A stretch of DNA of 64,000 nucleotides from Streptomyces europaeiscabiei (GCF_036346855.1 NZ_CP107841.1:8002001-8066000), one strand, 5' to 3'; shown: positions 43,747 through 53,276, numbered from the stretch's first letter. The notes: generated by a model not told the origin, from the sequence alone. Numbers and translations are program-made.

Positions 43747-46700
43747 TCAGGACAGCAGTTCCACCTCCGCGAGTGTCGCCGCGCCGTCGAGGACCAGTCG
43801 GTGGTGGTCGTACGCCTTCGGGACGGGGATCGAGAAGGCGCGGGTCTGGCGGTCCCAGGTGAAGGACTCACCGGAGCGCTTGTCCAGGGTCTGCCAGGTG
43901 GTGCCGTCGGTGGAGCCCTGGAGGGTCCAGCCGGTCGGGGCCCCGCTGCGGTCGGCGGACGTCAGCGTGTACTGAACCGCCCTGGTCCGGGCGGGAACCG
44001 GCAGGGGCAGCGTCTCCACGGACGCCTTCGTCGACGACGTGTCGTCGAAGAGTTCGCCGTCGCCCTCGATGGCGTCCGAGCGGGGTGCCGGCACCTTGCC
44101 GTTCTTCGTGATCGACACCGGGGCCGCGCTCTCGCCCGTGCCCCAACGGGACGGCTTCGGGCCCATGTCGAACGTCAGCACGCCGCCCTGGGAGATGACC
44201 GAGTGAGGCAGTGAGGTCGACGTCCATGCCTTGCCGTTGACCTTGAGGCCCTGCACGTACACGTTCCTCGCGCTGTTCTCCGGGGCCTCGACCACCAGGT
44301 CCCTGCCGTTCTCCAGATGGACGGTCGCCTTGGTGAACAGCGGGGAGCCGACGGCGTATTCGCCGCTGCCCATCACCAGCGGGTAGAAGCCGAGCGCGGA
44401 GAACAGGTACCAGGCGGACTGCTCGCCGTTGTCCTCGTCGCCGTGGTAGCCCTGGCCGATGGCGCTGCCGGCGTAGAGGCGGGAGAGCACCTCGCGGACC
44501 TTCTCCTGGGCCTTCCAGGGCTGACCGGCGGCGTCGTACATGTAGATCGCGTGGTGGGCGACCTGGTTGGAGTGGCCGTACATGCCCATGCGGACGTCAC
44601 GGGCCTCGGTCATCTCGTGGATGACTCCGCCGTAGGAGCCGACGAAGTCGGGGGAGGCCGTCTCCGGGGTGGAGAAGTAGGTGTCCAGCTTCCCCGCCAG
44701 TCCGGCGCGACCGCCGTACAGGTTGGCCAGGCCCTTGCTGTCCTGCGGTGCGGTGAAGGCATAGCCCCAGCCGTTGGTCTCCGTGTAGTCGTGGCCCCAT
44801 ACGCGGGGGTCGTACTTCGCGGAGTCGAGCCGCCAGGCCCCGTCGCCGTCGCGGCCCTGGAAGAACCCGGCCTCCTTGTCGAACAACTGCACATAGTTCT
44901 GGGCCCTGTTGAGGAAGTAGGCGGACTCCTCCTCGTAGTGCTTCTCACCCGTCTTCCGGTACAGGGCCCGGCCCATCCGGGCGATGCCGTAGTCGTTGAG
45001 GTAGCCCTCCAGGGCCCAGGACAGGCCCTCGTGGGTGTCGGTGCCGGTATAGCCGAGGAAGGGCGAGGTGGCCATACCCTTGCGGCCGACGCCCGCTGAG
45101 GGCGGCACGACCGTGGCGTTCTTCAGGGCCGCCTCGTACGCCGACTTCGCGTCGAAGCCGACGCCCTTCACATACGCGTCCGCGAACGCCACGTCCGACG
45201 AGGTGCCGGTCATCAGGTCCGCGTAGCCGGGGGAGGACCAGCGGGAGGTCCAGCCGCCGTCCTTGTACTGCTGCACGAAACCGTCGACCATCGCACCCGC
45301 CTGATGGGGCGTCAGGAGCGAGTACGCGGGCCAGGTCGTCCGGTAGGTGTCCCAGAAGCCGTTGTTGACGTACACCTTGCCGTCGACGATCTTCGCGCCG
45401 GTGTGGGTCGGGGTGTCCTGGCCGGTCATGGGGGAGAAGGGCGAGGCGTACTTGTACGTCGAACCGACCTTCTCGAAGCCTGAGTTGGGGTACAGATACA
45501 GCCGGTAGAGGCTGGAGTACAGCGTGGTGAGCCGGTCGGGGGTCGCACCCTCGACCTCCACCTTCCCCAACAGGCGGTCCCACTGCGTTCGCGCCCGGTC
45601 CTTCACCGTCTCGAAGGACGTGCCGTCCGGGATCTCCTGGCGCAGGTTCTCCTTCGCCTGGCCGAGGCCGATGAGGGAGGTGGCCAGGCGGAGCGTCACC
45701 ACTCGGTCCTCGCCCGCGTCGAAGCGGAGGTGGCCCTTCACACCGGTCGAGCCGCCGTCCGTGACCGGTGCGTCGAAGACCCCGTACACGAAGAGTCGGG
45801 TCGCGCCCGTCGAGAGCCCCGACTTCACATCCGAGAAGCCCGTGACGACCCCGGCGTCCTTGTCCAGGGTCAGGCCCGCCTGGTCCGTCACGTTGTCGAA
45901 GAGGACGCTCGCGTCGTCCCCGGGGTAGGTGAAGCGCAGCACCGCCGCGTGGTCGGTCGGTGCCATCTCGGCCTTGACGCCGTTCTCGAAGCGCACCCCG
46001 TAGTAGTACGGGCGGGCCGTCTCGTTCTCGTGCCGGAAGGGCAGCGCCCTTGCCGTGCGGCTCAGTTCGGGGGTGCCGGTGGCGGCGGAGGGCATCACCT
46101 GGAAGGTCTGCCGGTCGCCCATCCAGGGGCTCGGCTCATGACTAGCGCTGAGCGCCTGGACGGTCGGCAGGTTGTCCGCGTTGTTGGCCCGTGCGTAGTC
46201 GTACAGCCAGCTCAGCGAGCCCGCGTTGGTCACCGGCGTCCAGAAGTTGAAGCCATGGGGCACCGCCGTCGCGGGGAAATTGTTGCCGCGGGAGAAACCG
46301 CCGCTGGAATTCGTTCCCCTGGTGGTCACCGCGTAGTCGGAAAGATGCGTCTTCGGCCGCTCGGGCGCATGCACCCGCAGTGTCACGTCGTCGAGCCAGC
46401 CGCGGAACCTCGCCGGGCCCTTCGGGGAGTCGTAGGCCACCACGATCCGGTCCACGGTCCGGCCTGCGGCGACCGAGCCGATGCGTGAGACCACGTCGTT
46501 CCACTGGTTGACGTACAGCACCTTCGCCGCACCCTGTCCGCGCGGCGACAGCGGGAATCCATGGCTGTCCACCGCCCGCAGACCGCTGAGGGAGGTGCCG
46601 TCGGTGAAGACCAGGTCGACCGAGACGTTCGTGGCGGCGTAGTCCAGATCGCCGTCCGCCATCGACGGGAAGATCCGGTACGCCAGCTCGGTGTTCCGCT

Positions 46701-47544
46701 CGACGGCCACGTTCACGTCGAAGACCTTGTTGTACGAGTATGCCCGGCCGCCCGCCGTGTGCCGGCCCGCGTACCTGAGGGCCCGCTTGCCGGTGAAGCC
46801 CGCGCCGGCCTTCGCGGTCGCCGAGCCGCTCGGGCCCCGGTCGACCAGCGACAGCATCTCCTTCGGCGCGGGTGCCTGCCCGCCACCCGTGGAGAACTGC
46901 ACATCGGCGAGCTGGGTGATCATCGAGGCGCCGTTGTTCCGGGTGATGTCGAGGCGGAGGTGCCGGTACTCGGCCGTCAGGTCGCCGGGAATGTCGTACG
47001 ACTTCGTCCGGAACCGCCCCTCGAAGCTCTCGCCGGAGCGGGTGTCCAGGGTCCTCCACTCCTTGCCGTCGGTGGAGCCCTGGAGGGCCCAGTCCTTCGG
47101 GTCGCGGGTCTCGAAGTCGTTCGCCGAGGTCAGCGCGTAGGTCACCACCTTGGCCGGCCTGTCGAGGTCGAACTCGGCCCAGCCGGTGGGCTGGAAGGTG
47201 AGCCACTTGGTGCCGGACTCGCCGTCGACGAGGTTCTCCTTCACCTCCCCGCCGCTCGCGTTCTCGCCGCTGGCCCGGACGTCGGTGACGTGGTCGGTGA
47301 TGTTGCCCGGGATGCCGGTGGTGTACCCGCCGTCGACACCGGAGGCCCGCGCGGAGCCGTCCGGTGCCGTGTCGACCGTGCTGAGCCAGTCCGGAGCCGG
47401 GTCGTCCGGTTCGAACGAGGAGCTGAACTCCCGCTCCCCGGCCGCCGGTCGGTCCGGTAACGCGACGGCCGCCCCCTGCGAGGCCACCACCAGAGCGAAC
47501 GCGGCGGCGCCCAGCGCCGCCGTGGAACCCCGTCCGTGCCGCAT
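43747..47544 (-). CDS. Secreted GH92 alpha-mannosidase with CBM32-like domains
   Basis: A 1265-residue protein with signal peptide (LGAAAFALVVASQGAAVA). Residues about 80-220 are an F5/8-type C (CBM32) domain ending near DWALQGSTDGKEWRTLD; the GH92 catalytic region spans about 400-1130 with TYRTTWPAYSLLTPHQAG and the hallmark GDEDNGEQSAWYLFSALG, whose acidic residues are catalytic in this calcium-dependent family; a second discoidin-like domain closes the protein (GWTLQGSTDGTTWQTLD). GH92 enzymes remove alpha-linked mannose from glycans. A LacI-type operator 60 bases upstream suggests control by a sugar-responsive repressor. Confidence 0.93.
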   Translation of the reverse strand: MRHGRGSTAALGAAAFALVVASQGAAVALPDRPAAGEREFSSSFEPDDPAPDWLSTVDTAPDGSARASGVDGGYTTGIPGNITDHVTDVRASGENASGGEVKENLVDGESGTKWLTFQPTGWAEFDLDRPAKVVTYALTSANDFETRDPKDWALQGSTDGKEWRTLDTRSGESFEGRFRTKSYDIPGDLTAEYRHLRLDITRNNGASMITQLADVQFSTGGGQAPAPKEMLSLVDRGPSGSATAKAGAGFTGKRALRYAGRHTAGGRAYSYNKVFDVNVAVERNTELAYRIFPSMADGDLDYAATNVSVDLVFTDGTSLSGLRAVDSHGFPLSPRGQGAAKVLYVNQWNDVVSRIGSVAAGRTVDRIVVAYDSPKGPARFRGWLDDVTLRVHAPERPKTHLSDYAVTTRGTNSSGGFSRGNNFPATAVPHGFNFWTPVTNAGSLSWLYDYARANNADNLPTVQALSASHEPSPWMGDRQTFQVMPSAATGTPELSRTARALPFRHENETARPYYYGVRFENGVKAEMAPTDHAAVLRFTYPGDDASVLFDNVTDQAGLTLDKDAGVVTGFSDVKSGLSTGATRLFVYGVFDAPVTDGGSTGVKGHLRFDAGEDRVVTLRLATSLIGLGQAKENLRQEIPDGTSFETVKDRARTQWDRLLGKVEVEGATPDRLTTLYSSLYRLYLYPNSGFEKVGSTYKYASPFSPMTGQDTPTHTGAKIVDGKVYVNNGFWDTYRTTWPAYSLLTPHQAGAMVDGFVQQYKDGGWTSRWSSPGYADLMTGTSSDVAFADAYVKGVGFDAKSAYEAALKNATVVPPSAGVGRKGMATSPFLGYTGTDTHEGLSWALEGYLNDYGIARMGRALYRKTGEKHYEEESAYFLNRAQNYVQLFDKEAGFFQGRDGDGAWRLDSAKYDPRVWGHDYTETNGWGYAFTAPQDSKGLANLYGGRAGLAGKLDTYFSTPETASPDFVGSYGGVIHEMTEARDVRMGMYGHSNQVAHHAIYMYDAAGQPWKAQEKVREVLSRLYAGSAIGQGYHGDEDNGEQSAWYLFSALGFYPLVMGSGEYAVGSPLFTKATVHLENGRDLVVEAPENSARNVYVQGLKVNGKAWTSTSLPHSVISQGGVLTFDMGPKPSRWGTGESAAPVSITKNGKVPAPRSDAIEGDGELFDDTSSTKASVETLPLPVPARTRAVQYTLTSADRSGAPTGWTLQGSTDGTTWQTLDKRSGESFTWDRQTRAFSIPVPKAYDHHRLVLDGAATLAEVELLS

Positions 47545-47603
47545 CGGCGAGCACCCTCCCTACGTCCAGCAGACAGTTTTCGATCAAGAAATGATCGAAA
47601 GAG

Positions 47604-47615
47604 GACAACGTTGTC
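47604..47615. promoter_or_regulatory. LacI-type operator GACAACGTTGTC upstream of GH92 gene
   Basis: Perfect palindrome 60 bases before the GH92 start, of the CG-centred class bound by LacI-family repressors. The regulator is not encoded in the window. The gap 47545-47947 shows no gene. Confidence 0.7.
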
Positions 47616-47947
47616 GACCGCTTAACGCAGGGACCAGTAGGGGTTGAAGTGACGAGTGATGTCAAGGGTGTTGAGTGCGCCATCCGGGTCGAATGGCGGG
47701 AATTTTCCGGTCAGGTGGCGCAGGGGCGCTCATATTTCCGAGAGGTCTCAACTCGGAAAAGACCGATGGTGAACCTTGCATTCGATCTTGCCCCTCTGGC
47801 GGGAAGTGGACTATACCTGTCGGCGTCCGCATAGTCGTCGCACAGCTGCGGGCAGGCGCTACCTGGGGGGAATTACCGGTGGTCGCGGACGTGTCCGCGC
47901 ACCGACCGCCGTATTGGCCCTGTTGAATCCTCACGCACGACCCCAGT

Positions 47948-48066
47948 TTGAACCGACCGCGGTGCCGGGAGGATCCGGTTCACCGCCTGAGTCCTGGAGT
48001 GGAGGAGGCGAGGACTTGAGCGTGACTCCACCCATGCGCAAACGCGCGGGCTTCCTGCGGCAGTGG
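47948..48066 (-). ncRNA. Candidate omega-RNA at the right end of the insertion sequence
   Basis: In TnpB elements the guide RNA overlaps the 3' end of tnpB and the element's right end. Here, on the minus strand, AGTCCT (48016-48011) can pair with AGGACT (47995-47990) and CGCCT (48010-48006) with AGGCG (47988-47984), forming an H-type pseudoknot close to the element end, like the known TnpB guide scaffolds. TGAACCG/CGGTTCA (47949-47982) forms a further hairpin that may already be flanking DNA. Prediction only. Confidence 0.4.
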
Positions 48067-49275
48067 CTAGGCCACGTCGCAGCGGACCAGCCCGGCCCGG
48101 GTGAGGACGTTCGTTGCGCCGACGAGATCTGCGTTGGCCGCGAACCCGCATCTGACGCATTCGAACCTGGCTTGCGAAGCGCGGTTCTCCTTCGCGACGT
48201 GGCTGCAGGACAGGCAGGTGCGGGAGGTGTTGCGGGCGGTTACTTCGATCACGGTACGACTGGCGCTTTCAGCCTTGTTCGCCAAGATCGAAAGGAACTG
48301 TCCCCAACCCGCGTCGAGGATGCTGCGGTTCAGGCCCGCTTTGGCGGCGGCGCCGTTAGGGAGGAAGGAGCCGGGCGCTTCTGGGTCGGGCTTGGGCCTG
48401 GGCGTGCGGGTCATGCCCGCCGTGTTGAGCCGTTCGTGCGCGATCGCGTCGTGGTCCCGTACGAGGGCACGAGCGGTCTTGTGGTGGAAGTCGGCACGCT
48501 GTCGGCGGATCTTCGCGTGCAGCTTGGCCACGTGGCGGGCCGCGGCACGGTGGCACTTGGTGCGGTGCTTCGTCCGCCGGGGAAAGGTGGAGAGGTACTG
48601 CTGCGCTTCGGCCAGCTCCTCGGCCCCTTGGTCGAGGAACTTGGGGTTGGCGACGTGCCGGCCGCCGGAGGTGGTCAGGAAGTGCGTGGTGCCCATGTCG
48701 ATGCCGACGACCGCGCCCGTGGCGGGCAGGGGCTCGGAGGGCACGTCATCACAGGAAAGGACGATGTACCAGCGGTTGCCCTCGCGCTTGACCGCGATCG
48801 TCTTCACTCGGCCCTTGACAGGCCGGTGCTGGTGTACCCGGACGTGCCCGACACCCTGCAACCGGACGCGGGTCTGCGGATCGTGCGGAGTGGAGTCCCA
48901 GCGGCAGCCATCACCGTCCTTCGGGAAGATGGCAGTGTCGAAGTGCCCGACCCCCTTGAACCGCGGGTACCCGGGCGTTCTGCCGCTCTTCACGCGCCGG
49001 AAGAATGCGGTGAACGCTTTGTCCAGGCGGCGCAGGGTGGCCTGCTGGGACGAGAACGACCAACGCCCCTGGCGCCCGGGGTCGAACGCTCGGATCGCCT
49101 TCAGTTGCGCCGACTGTTCCCCGTACTTGATGCTCGTCCTCGATGCGTGCCGGTAGGCGTCCCGGCGTTCCTGAAGCGCGCCGTTGTAGAGCGAGCAGTG
49201 ATCCCGCAGCATCTCGCTCAGCGCGACCATCTGACGGACCGTGGGGCGCAGCAGGAACTTGTACGCGCGGATCAT
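48067..49275 (-). CDS. tnpB: TnpB RNA-guided nuclease
   Basis: A 402-residue protein of normal TnpB length with an N-terminal helix-rich RNA-binding part (MIRAYKFLLRPTVRQ) and a split RuvC nuclease: Asp in VVGIDMGTTHFL, Glu in AIAHERLNTAGM and the last Asp in GFAANADLVGATN; a Cys4 zinc ribbon lies between (CLSCSH...CVRCGF). All catalytic residues are kept, so it may be active. TnpB uses a guide RNA from the element's end to cut the empty donor site, favouring retention. Start overlaps the tnpA stop. Confidence 0.93.
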   Translation of the reverse strand: MIRAYKFLLRPTVRQMVALSEMLRDHCSLYNGALQERRDAYRHASRTSIKYGEQSAQLKAIRAFDPGRQGRWSFSSQQATLRRLDKAFTAFFRRVKSGRTPGYPRFKGVGHFDTAIFPKDGDGCRWDSTPHDPQTRVRLQGVGHVRVHQHRPVKGRVKTIAVKREGNRWYIVLSCDDVPSEPLPATGAVVGIDMGTTHFLTTSGGRHVANPKFLDQGAEELAEAQQYLSTFPRRTKHRTKCHRAAARHVAKLHAKIRRQRADFHHKTARALVRDHDAIAHERLNTAGMTRTPRPKPDPEAPGSFLPNGAAAKAGLNRSILDAGWGQFLSILANKAESASRTVIEVTARNTSRTCLSCSHVAKENRASQARFECVRCGFAANADLVGATNVLTRAGLVRCDVA

Positions 49276-49700
49276 GAGCCCTCCCCCTTCTTCCGGGGGC
49301 GTTCCCACTGGCTGTCGATGTACCGCTGTACCGTCTCGGCGCTGATCGCGCCGACCGAGGCAGCGAAGTACGACGACGACCACAGCGTCGGAAGCTTCGA
49401 GCGAAGGTGCGGGAACTCCTCGCGCAGCACGCGGGAAGTGAACCCCTTGAGCTGGTTGGCGACATACGAGGCCGACGACTTCGGGTCGTGCTTGACGAAC
49501 AGGTGGACGTGGTCAGGCATCACCTCGAGTGCCACGATCTCCCATTCCCGTTCGTCGGCCTTCTGCCGGATCAGCTCGTCCAGACGTGCCGCGACCCGTC
49601 CACCGAGAACCGGACGGCGGTACTTCGGGCACCACACCACATGCAGCCCGAGGTCGCACACACCGCCGGATAACCGGCGAATCTTCCTCCTCGCTACCAC
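49272..49700 (-). CDS. tnpA: TnpA Y1 HUH transposase
   Basis: A 142-residue transposase: HVVWCPKYRRPVL near the N terminus, the HUH motif MPDHVHLFV and the catalytic Tyr in VQRYIDSQW. It moves the element as single-stranded DNA by recognising the end hairpins. Length is normal and no frame damage is seen, so the element looks autonomous. Confidence 0.94.
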   Translation of the reverse strand: MVARRKIRRLSGGVCDLGLHVVWCPKYRRPVLGGRVAARLDELIRQKADEREWEIVALEVMPDHVHLFVKHDPKSSASYVANQLKGFTSRVLREEFPHLRSKLPTLWSSSYFAASVGAISAETVQRYIDSQWERPRKKGEGS

Positions 49701-49818
49701 ATCGTGAATATATAGGCGCTGTCTGTAGATGAACCTTCTGGTCCCTGGACCTCACGCGTACGTGTGAGGTAGCTGCCCCGGTTGACGCCAGGCCGCCCCG
49801 AAGGGGCCTTCGATTCCT

Positions 49819-49838
49819 CCACCGGCCAAAGCCGGTGG
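49819..49838. repeat. Insertion-sequence end hairpin
   Basis: CCACCGGC-caaa-GCCGGTGG, enclosed in CCTTCGA (49808-49814) and TCGAAGG (49844-49850). The GGCCAAAGCC core is typical of IS200/IS605 ends. The outer strand runs into the ngcE ribosome binding site AAGGAG (49847-49852). The rest of 49701-49857 is the left-end region of the element. Confidence 0.8.
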
Positions 49839-49857
49839 TCCCCTCGAAGGAGATCTG

Positions 49858-51333
49858 ATGGGATCCACTACCGCTGAGAACAACGGCCCCGAGGGCGTCG
49901 GCAGCACCACCCCCGAAGGTGTCGGCCGCCGCGATCTGATCAAGCGTTCCGCCGCGCTCGGCCTGATCACCGTCCCGACGATGAGCTTCCTGTCCGCGTG
50001 CGCCAGCAGTGGCGGAGGCGGCGAGGAGAAAGCCGAGGCGGGCGAGAAAACGGCGAAGAACCCCCTGGGTGTCAACGAGGGCACGCGGATGGAGTTCGTC
50101 CTCTTCGACGGCGGCTTCGGCAAGGAGTACGCCGAGGACGCCGTGAAGATCTACGAGAAGAACTTCCCCAAGGCGAGCGTGAAGTTCTCCGCCACCCAGA
50201 AGATCCAGTCCACGCTCCAGCCCCGCTTCAACCAGGGCACGCCGCCGGACCTGATCGACAACTCGGGCGCCGAGCAGATGGACATGGGCGTCCTGGTCGG
50301 CAAGAAGCAGCTCGCCGACCTCACCCCGCTCCTCGACGCCCCGTCCTATGACGACCCGGACAAGAAGGTCCGCGACACCCTGCGCCCAGGGATCGTGGAG
50401 ATGGGCCAGTTCGACGGCGACCCCGTCTGGATCATGTACTACGCCTACACGGTGTACGGCGTCTGGTACTCCCAAAAAGCCCTGGACTCGCTCGACGAGG
50501 AGTACCCCGAGACCTGGGACCAGATGCTCGCGGTCTGCGAGAAGGCCAAGAAGAAGGACATGGCGGGCTGGACGTACGCGGGCAAGTACCCGTACTACAT
50601 CCCCTTCTCCCTCTACCCGATGATCGGCAAGGTGGGCGGTCGAGAGGTCCTCGACTCGATCGACAACCTGGAGCCGAACGCCTGGAAGCATCCGGCGGTC
50701 AAGGCCTGCTTCGATGCCTACTACGAGCTCTACGCGAAGGGCTACATCCTCCAGGGCACCCCCGGTCTGGACCACATCCAGTCGCAGACCGCCTGGGCCG
50801 AGGGCAAGGCGCTGTTCATCCCGAACGGCTCCTGGGTGGAGAACGAGTCCGCGAAGGTCATCCCGGCCGACTTCGATCTGGCCGTCTCCGCGCCCACCGG
50901 TATCGACAGCTCGGACAAGATGCCCTTCGGCACCATCTGGGCCTCCGGTGGCGAGCCCTTCATCGTCCCGGCCAAGGCGACGAACGGTGCGGGCGGCATG
51001 GAGCAGCTGCGCATCATGCTCAGCGAGGCGTCCTCCAAGAACTTCACCAGCAAGGTCAAGTCGCTGACCGCGTACAACGGCGGCACCGACGGCATCACCC
51101 TCACTCCCGGTCTTAAGTCCGGGGTTGCGGCCCTGGAACTGGCCGGCGACAACGTGGTGAACCCACGCATCCAGGACTGGTACGTGCAGTTGCAGAAGGA
51201 ACAGATCGGTGTGGCGGGGCTCGGCGAGATGATGGCCGGCCGACTCACCCCGGCCGAGGCAATCAAGAAGATCCAGGGCTTTGCCGACGCGGCGGCCAAG
51301 GACTCGTCGATCAAGCACTACAAGCACCAGTGA
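49858..51333 (+). CDS. ngcE: Sugar ABC transporter substrate-binding lipoprotein NgcE-like
   Basis: A 491-residue extracytoplasmic binding protein. The signal carries a twin-arginine motif GRRDLIKRS and a lipobox LSAC, so it is probably a Tat-exported lipoprotein. The mature part is a family-1 solute-binding protein (FNQGTPPDLIDN, GKALFIPNGSWVENE). By synteny it is the S. coelicolor SCO6005 protein, reported to bind N,N'-diacetylchitobiose. AAGGAG is five bases before ATG. It leads the ngcEFG operon, but an insertion sequence ends at the ribosome site, so the original promoter is displaced. Confidence 0.9.
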   Translation: MGSTTAENNGPEGVGSTTPEGVGRRDLIKRSAALGLITVPTMSFLSACASSGGGGEEKAEAGEKTAKNPLGVNEGTRMEFVLFDGGFGKEYAEDAVKIYEKNFPKASVKFSATQKIQSTLQPRFNQGTPPDLIDNSGAEQMDMGVLVGKKQLADLTPLLDAPSYDDPDKKVRDTLRPGIVEMGQFDGDPVWIMYYAYTVYGVWYSQKALDSLDEEYPETWDQMLAVCEKAKKKDMAGWTYAGKYPYYIPFSLYPMIGKVGGREVLDSIDNLEPNAWKHPAVKACFDAYYELYAKGYILQGTPGLDHIQSQTAWAEGKALFIPNGSWVENESAKVIPADFDLAVSAPTGIDSSDKMPFGTIWASGGEPFIVPAKATNGAGGMEQLRIMLSEASSKNFTSKVKSLTAYNGGTDGITLTPGLKSGVAALELAGDNVVNPRIQDWYVQLQKEQIGVAGLGEMMAGRLTPAEAIKKIQGFADAAAKDSSIKHYKHQ

Positions 51334-51418
51334 GGAATCGTCATCAGGGCCTGTCCGTGGCGTACAGCCCGGACGGGCCCTGGCGGCTGGGTCCGCGCGC
51401 AGATCGGGGTCGGTGGTA

Positions 51419-52345
51419 ATGCAGCACGGCAAGTACCGGTTCATCATGGGGTTTCTGGCAGTGCCCCTCGGGCTATACGCACTTTTCGTCGTCTGGCCGT
51501 TCATCCAGTCCATCTATTACTCGTTCACGGACTGGACCGGGCTGAGCCCCGAATTCAAGATGGTCGGTTTCGGAAATTACGAGCGGATGCTCGACGACGC
51601 GATCTTCTGGAAGTCCTTGCAGCACAGTCTTCTGTTTGCGCTGGTGCTGCCGGTTATCACGATCGGTCTCGCGTTGTTCTTCGCCTTCATGATCAATGTG
51701 GGGGGACGCCACCGGAGGGGCGGTCCGGTCGTCACAGGTGTTCGCGGCTCGTCCTTCTACAAGATCGTCTATTTCTTTCCGCAGGTGCTCTCGATCGCGA
51801 TCGTGGCGTTGTTGTTCGCCTTCGCGTACAACCCCGACAGCGGCGCGATCAACTCGATCCTGCGCGGCATCGGGCTCGACAGCATCCAGCCGCTGTGGCT
51901 GGGCGACCCCGACCTCGCCCTGTGGGCGGTGATGGCGGTCCTCGTCTGGTCCACGGTCGGTTTCTTCGTGGTCCTCTTCTCGGCGGGCATGGCCTCCATC
52001 CCGACGGAGATGTACGAGGCCGCGCTGCTCGACGGGGCGAGCCGCGCCACCACCTTCTTCCGGATCACCCTGCCCTTGCTGTGGGACACAGTGCAGTCCG
52101 GCTGGATCTACGTGGGCATCCTCGCCCTCGGCGCGGAGTCGTTCGCGGTCGTGCAGATCATGACGACCGGGCCCGGAGGCCCGGACTACTCGACCACCGT
52201 CATGGTCCTCTACGTGTACCAGAAGGCGTTCCGCGACGGGCAGGCCGCCTACGCCACTACGATCGGCGTCGCCCTGCTCGTCGTCACGCTGGCCTTCGCC
52301 GCCGTCGTGATGCGGCTGGGCCGACGCGAGCGGCTGGAGTACTGA
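51419..52345 (+). CDS. ngcF: Sugar ABC transporter permease NgcF-like
   Basis: A 308-residue membrane protein with six predicted helices (GFLAVPLGLYALFVVWPF first) and the permease loop EAALLDGASRATTFFRI that docks to the ATPase. It pairs with the next gene to form the transport channel; no ATPase gene is in the operon, in line with Streptomyces use of the shared MsiK ATPase. ATG 51419 is taken; GTG 51413 in frame is nearly equivalent. Confidence 0.9.
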   Translation: MQHGKYRFIMGFLAVPLGLYALFVVWPFIQSIYYSFTDWTGLSPEFKMVGFGNYERMLDDAIFWKSLQHSLLFALVLPVITIGLALFFAFMINVGGRHRRGGPVVTGVRGSSFYKIVYFFPQVLSIAIVALLFAFAYNPDSGAINSILRGIGLDSIQPLWLGDPDLALWAVMAVLVWSTVGFFVVLFSAGMASIPTEMYEAALLDGASRATTFFRITLPLLWDTVQSGWIYVGILALGAESFAVVQIMTTGPGGPDYSTTVMVLYVYQKAFRDGQAAYATTIGVALLVVTLAFAAVVMRLGRRERLEY

Positions 52346-52349
52346 GCTG

Positions 52350-53273
52350 ATGAAGACGACCGAGACCCCCGCCCCCGTACCGGCCGAGTCCGGTGCGCCC
52401 GTCGTCAAGGTCGACGGCACGGCCGGGCCGCGCCGCAGCGAGAAGAAGGAGGGCGTCACCCTCAACGTCTTCTCGCACGCGATCCTGATCATCTGGGCGA
52501 TCATGGTCGTGATGCCGTTGCTGTGGGCGGTGATGACATCCTTCAAGGACGACCGCTCCATCTTCTCCTCACCCTGGTCGCTGCCGGACGAGCTGCACTT
52601 CGACAACTGGTCGCGAGCCTGGACCGAAGCCAACATGAGCGACTACTTCCTCAACACCATCCTGGTGGTGGGGGGGTCGCTCATCGGCACCCTGGTGTTC
52701 GGTTCGATGGCGGCGTACGTTCTGGCCCGCTTCGACTTCCCGGGCAACCGGTTCATCTACTTCCTGTTCATCGGCGGGATGAGCTTCCCGATCATGCTGG
52801 CGCTGGTGCCGCTGTTCTACGTCGTGAACAACATGGGCCTGCTGAACACGATCCACGGTCTGATCCTGGTCTACATCGCGTATTCGCTGCCCTTCACGGT
52901 GTTCTTCCTGACGGCGTTCTTCCGCACGCTGCCGACGTCGGTGGCGGAGGCGGCCTTCGTGGACGGCGCCTCCCACACGAGGACGTTCTTCCAGATCATG
53001 ATGCCGATGGCCAAGCCGGGCCTGATCAGCGTCGGCATCTTCAACTTCCTCGGCCAGTGGAACCAGTACATGCTCCCTACGGTCCTCAACACCGACCCGG
53101 ACAAGCGCGTCCTCACCCAGGGTTTGGTCCAGCTGGCCGTCAGCCAGGGATACAAGGGCGACTGGTCCGGACTTTTCGCCGGCCTGGTGATGGCGATGCT
53201 TCCAGTGCTGGCCGCGTACATCGTGTTCCAGCGGCAGGTCGTGCAGGGGCTGACCGCCGGAGCGCTGAAGTAG
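52350..53273 (+). CDS. ngcG: Sugar ABC transporter permease NgcG-like
   Basis: A 307-residue membrane protein. After a hydrophilic 35-residue N terminus come six helices (AILIIWAIMVVMPLLWAV first) and the loop EAAFVDGASHTRTFFQI. It starts four bases after ngcF. It completes the transporter for chitin-derived sugars. A hairpin terminator follows immediately. Confidence 0.9.
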   Translation: MKTTETPAPVPAESGAPVVKVDGTAGPRRSEKKEGVTLNVFSHAILIIWAIMVVMPLLWAVMTSFKDDRSIFSSPWSLPDELHFDNWSRAWTEANMSDYFLNTILVVGGSLIGTLVFGSMAAYVLARFDFPGNRFIYFLFIGGMSFPIMLALVPLFYVVNNMGLLNTIHGLILVYIAYSLPFTVFFLTAFFRTLPTSVAEAAFVDGASHTRTFFQIMMPMAKPGLISVGIFNFLGQWNQYMLPTVLNTDPDKRVLTQGLVQLAVSQGYKGDWSGLFAGLVMAMLPVLAAYIVFQRQVVQGLTAGALK

Positions 53274-53276
53274 CGC

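Larger units (their letters stand above)
47983..49853 (-). mobile_element. IS200/IS605-family insertion sequence
   Basis: About 1.87 kb with tnpA and tnpB overlapping by four bases on the minus strand, subterminal hairpins at both ends (49819-49838 at the left end as transcribed; structure at 47984-48016 at the right end) and no inverted terminal repeats or target duplication, as expected for single-strand transposition. Exact ends are estimated from the hairpins. The insertion lies directly before the ribosome binding site of ngcE. Confidence 0.85.
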
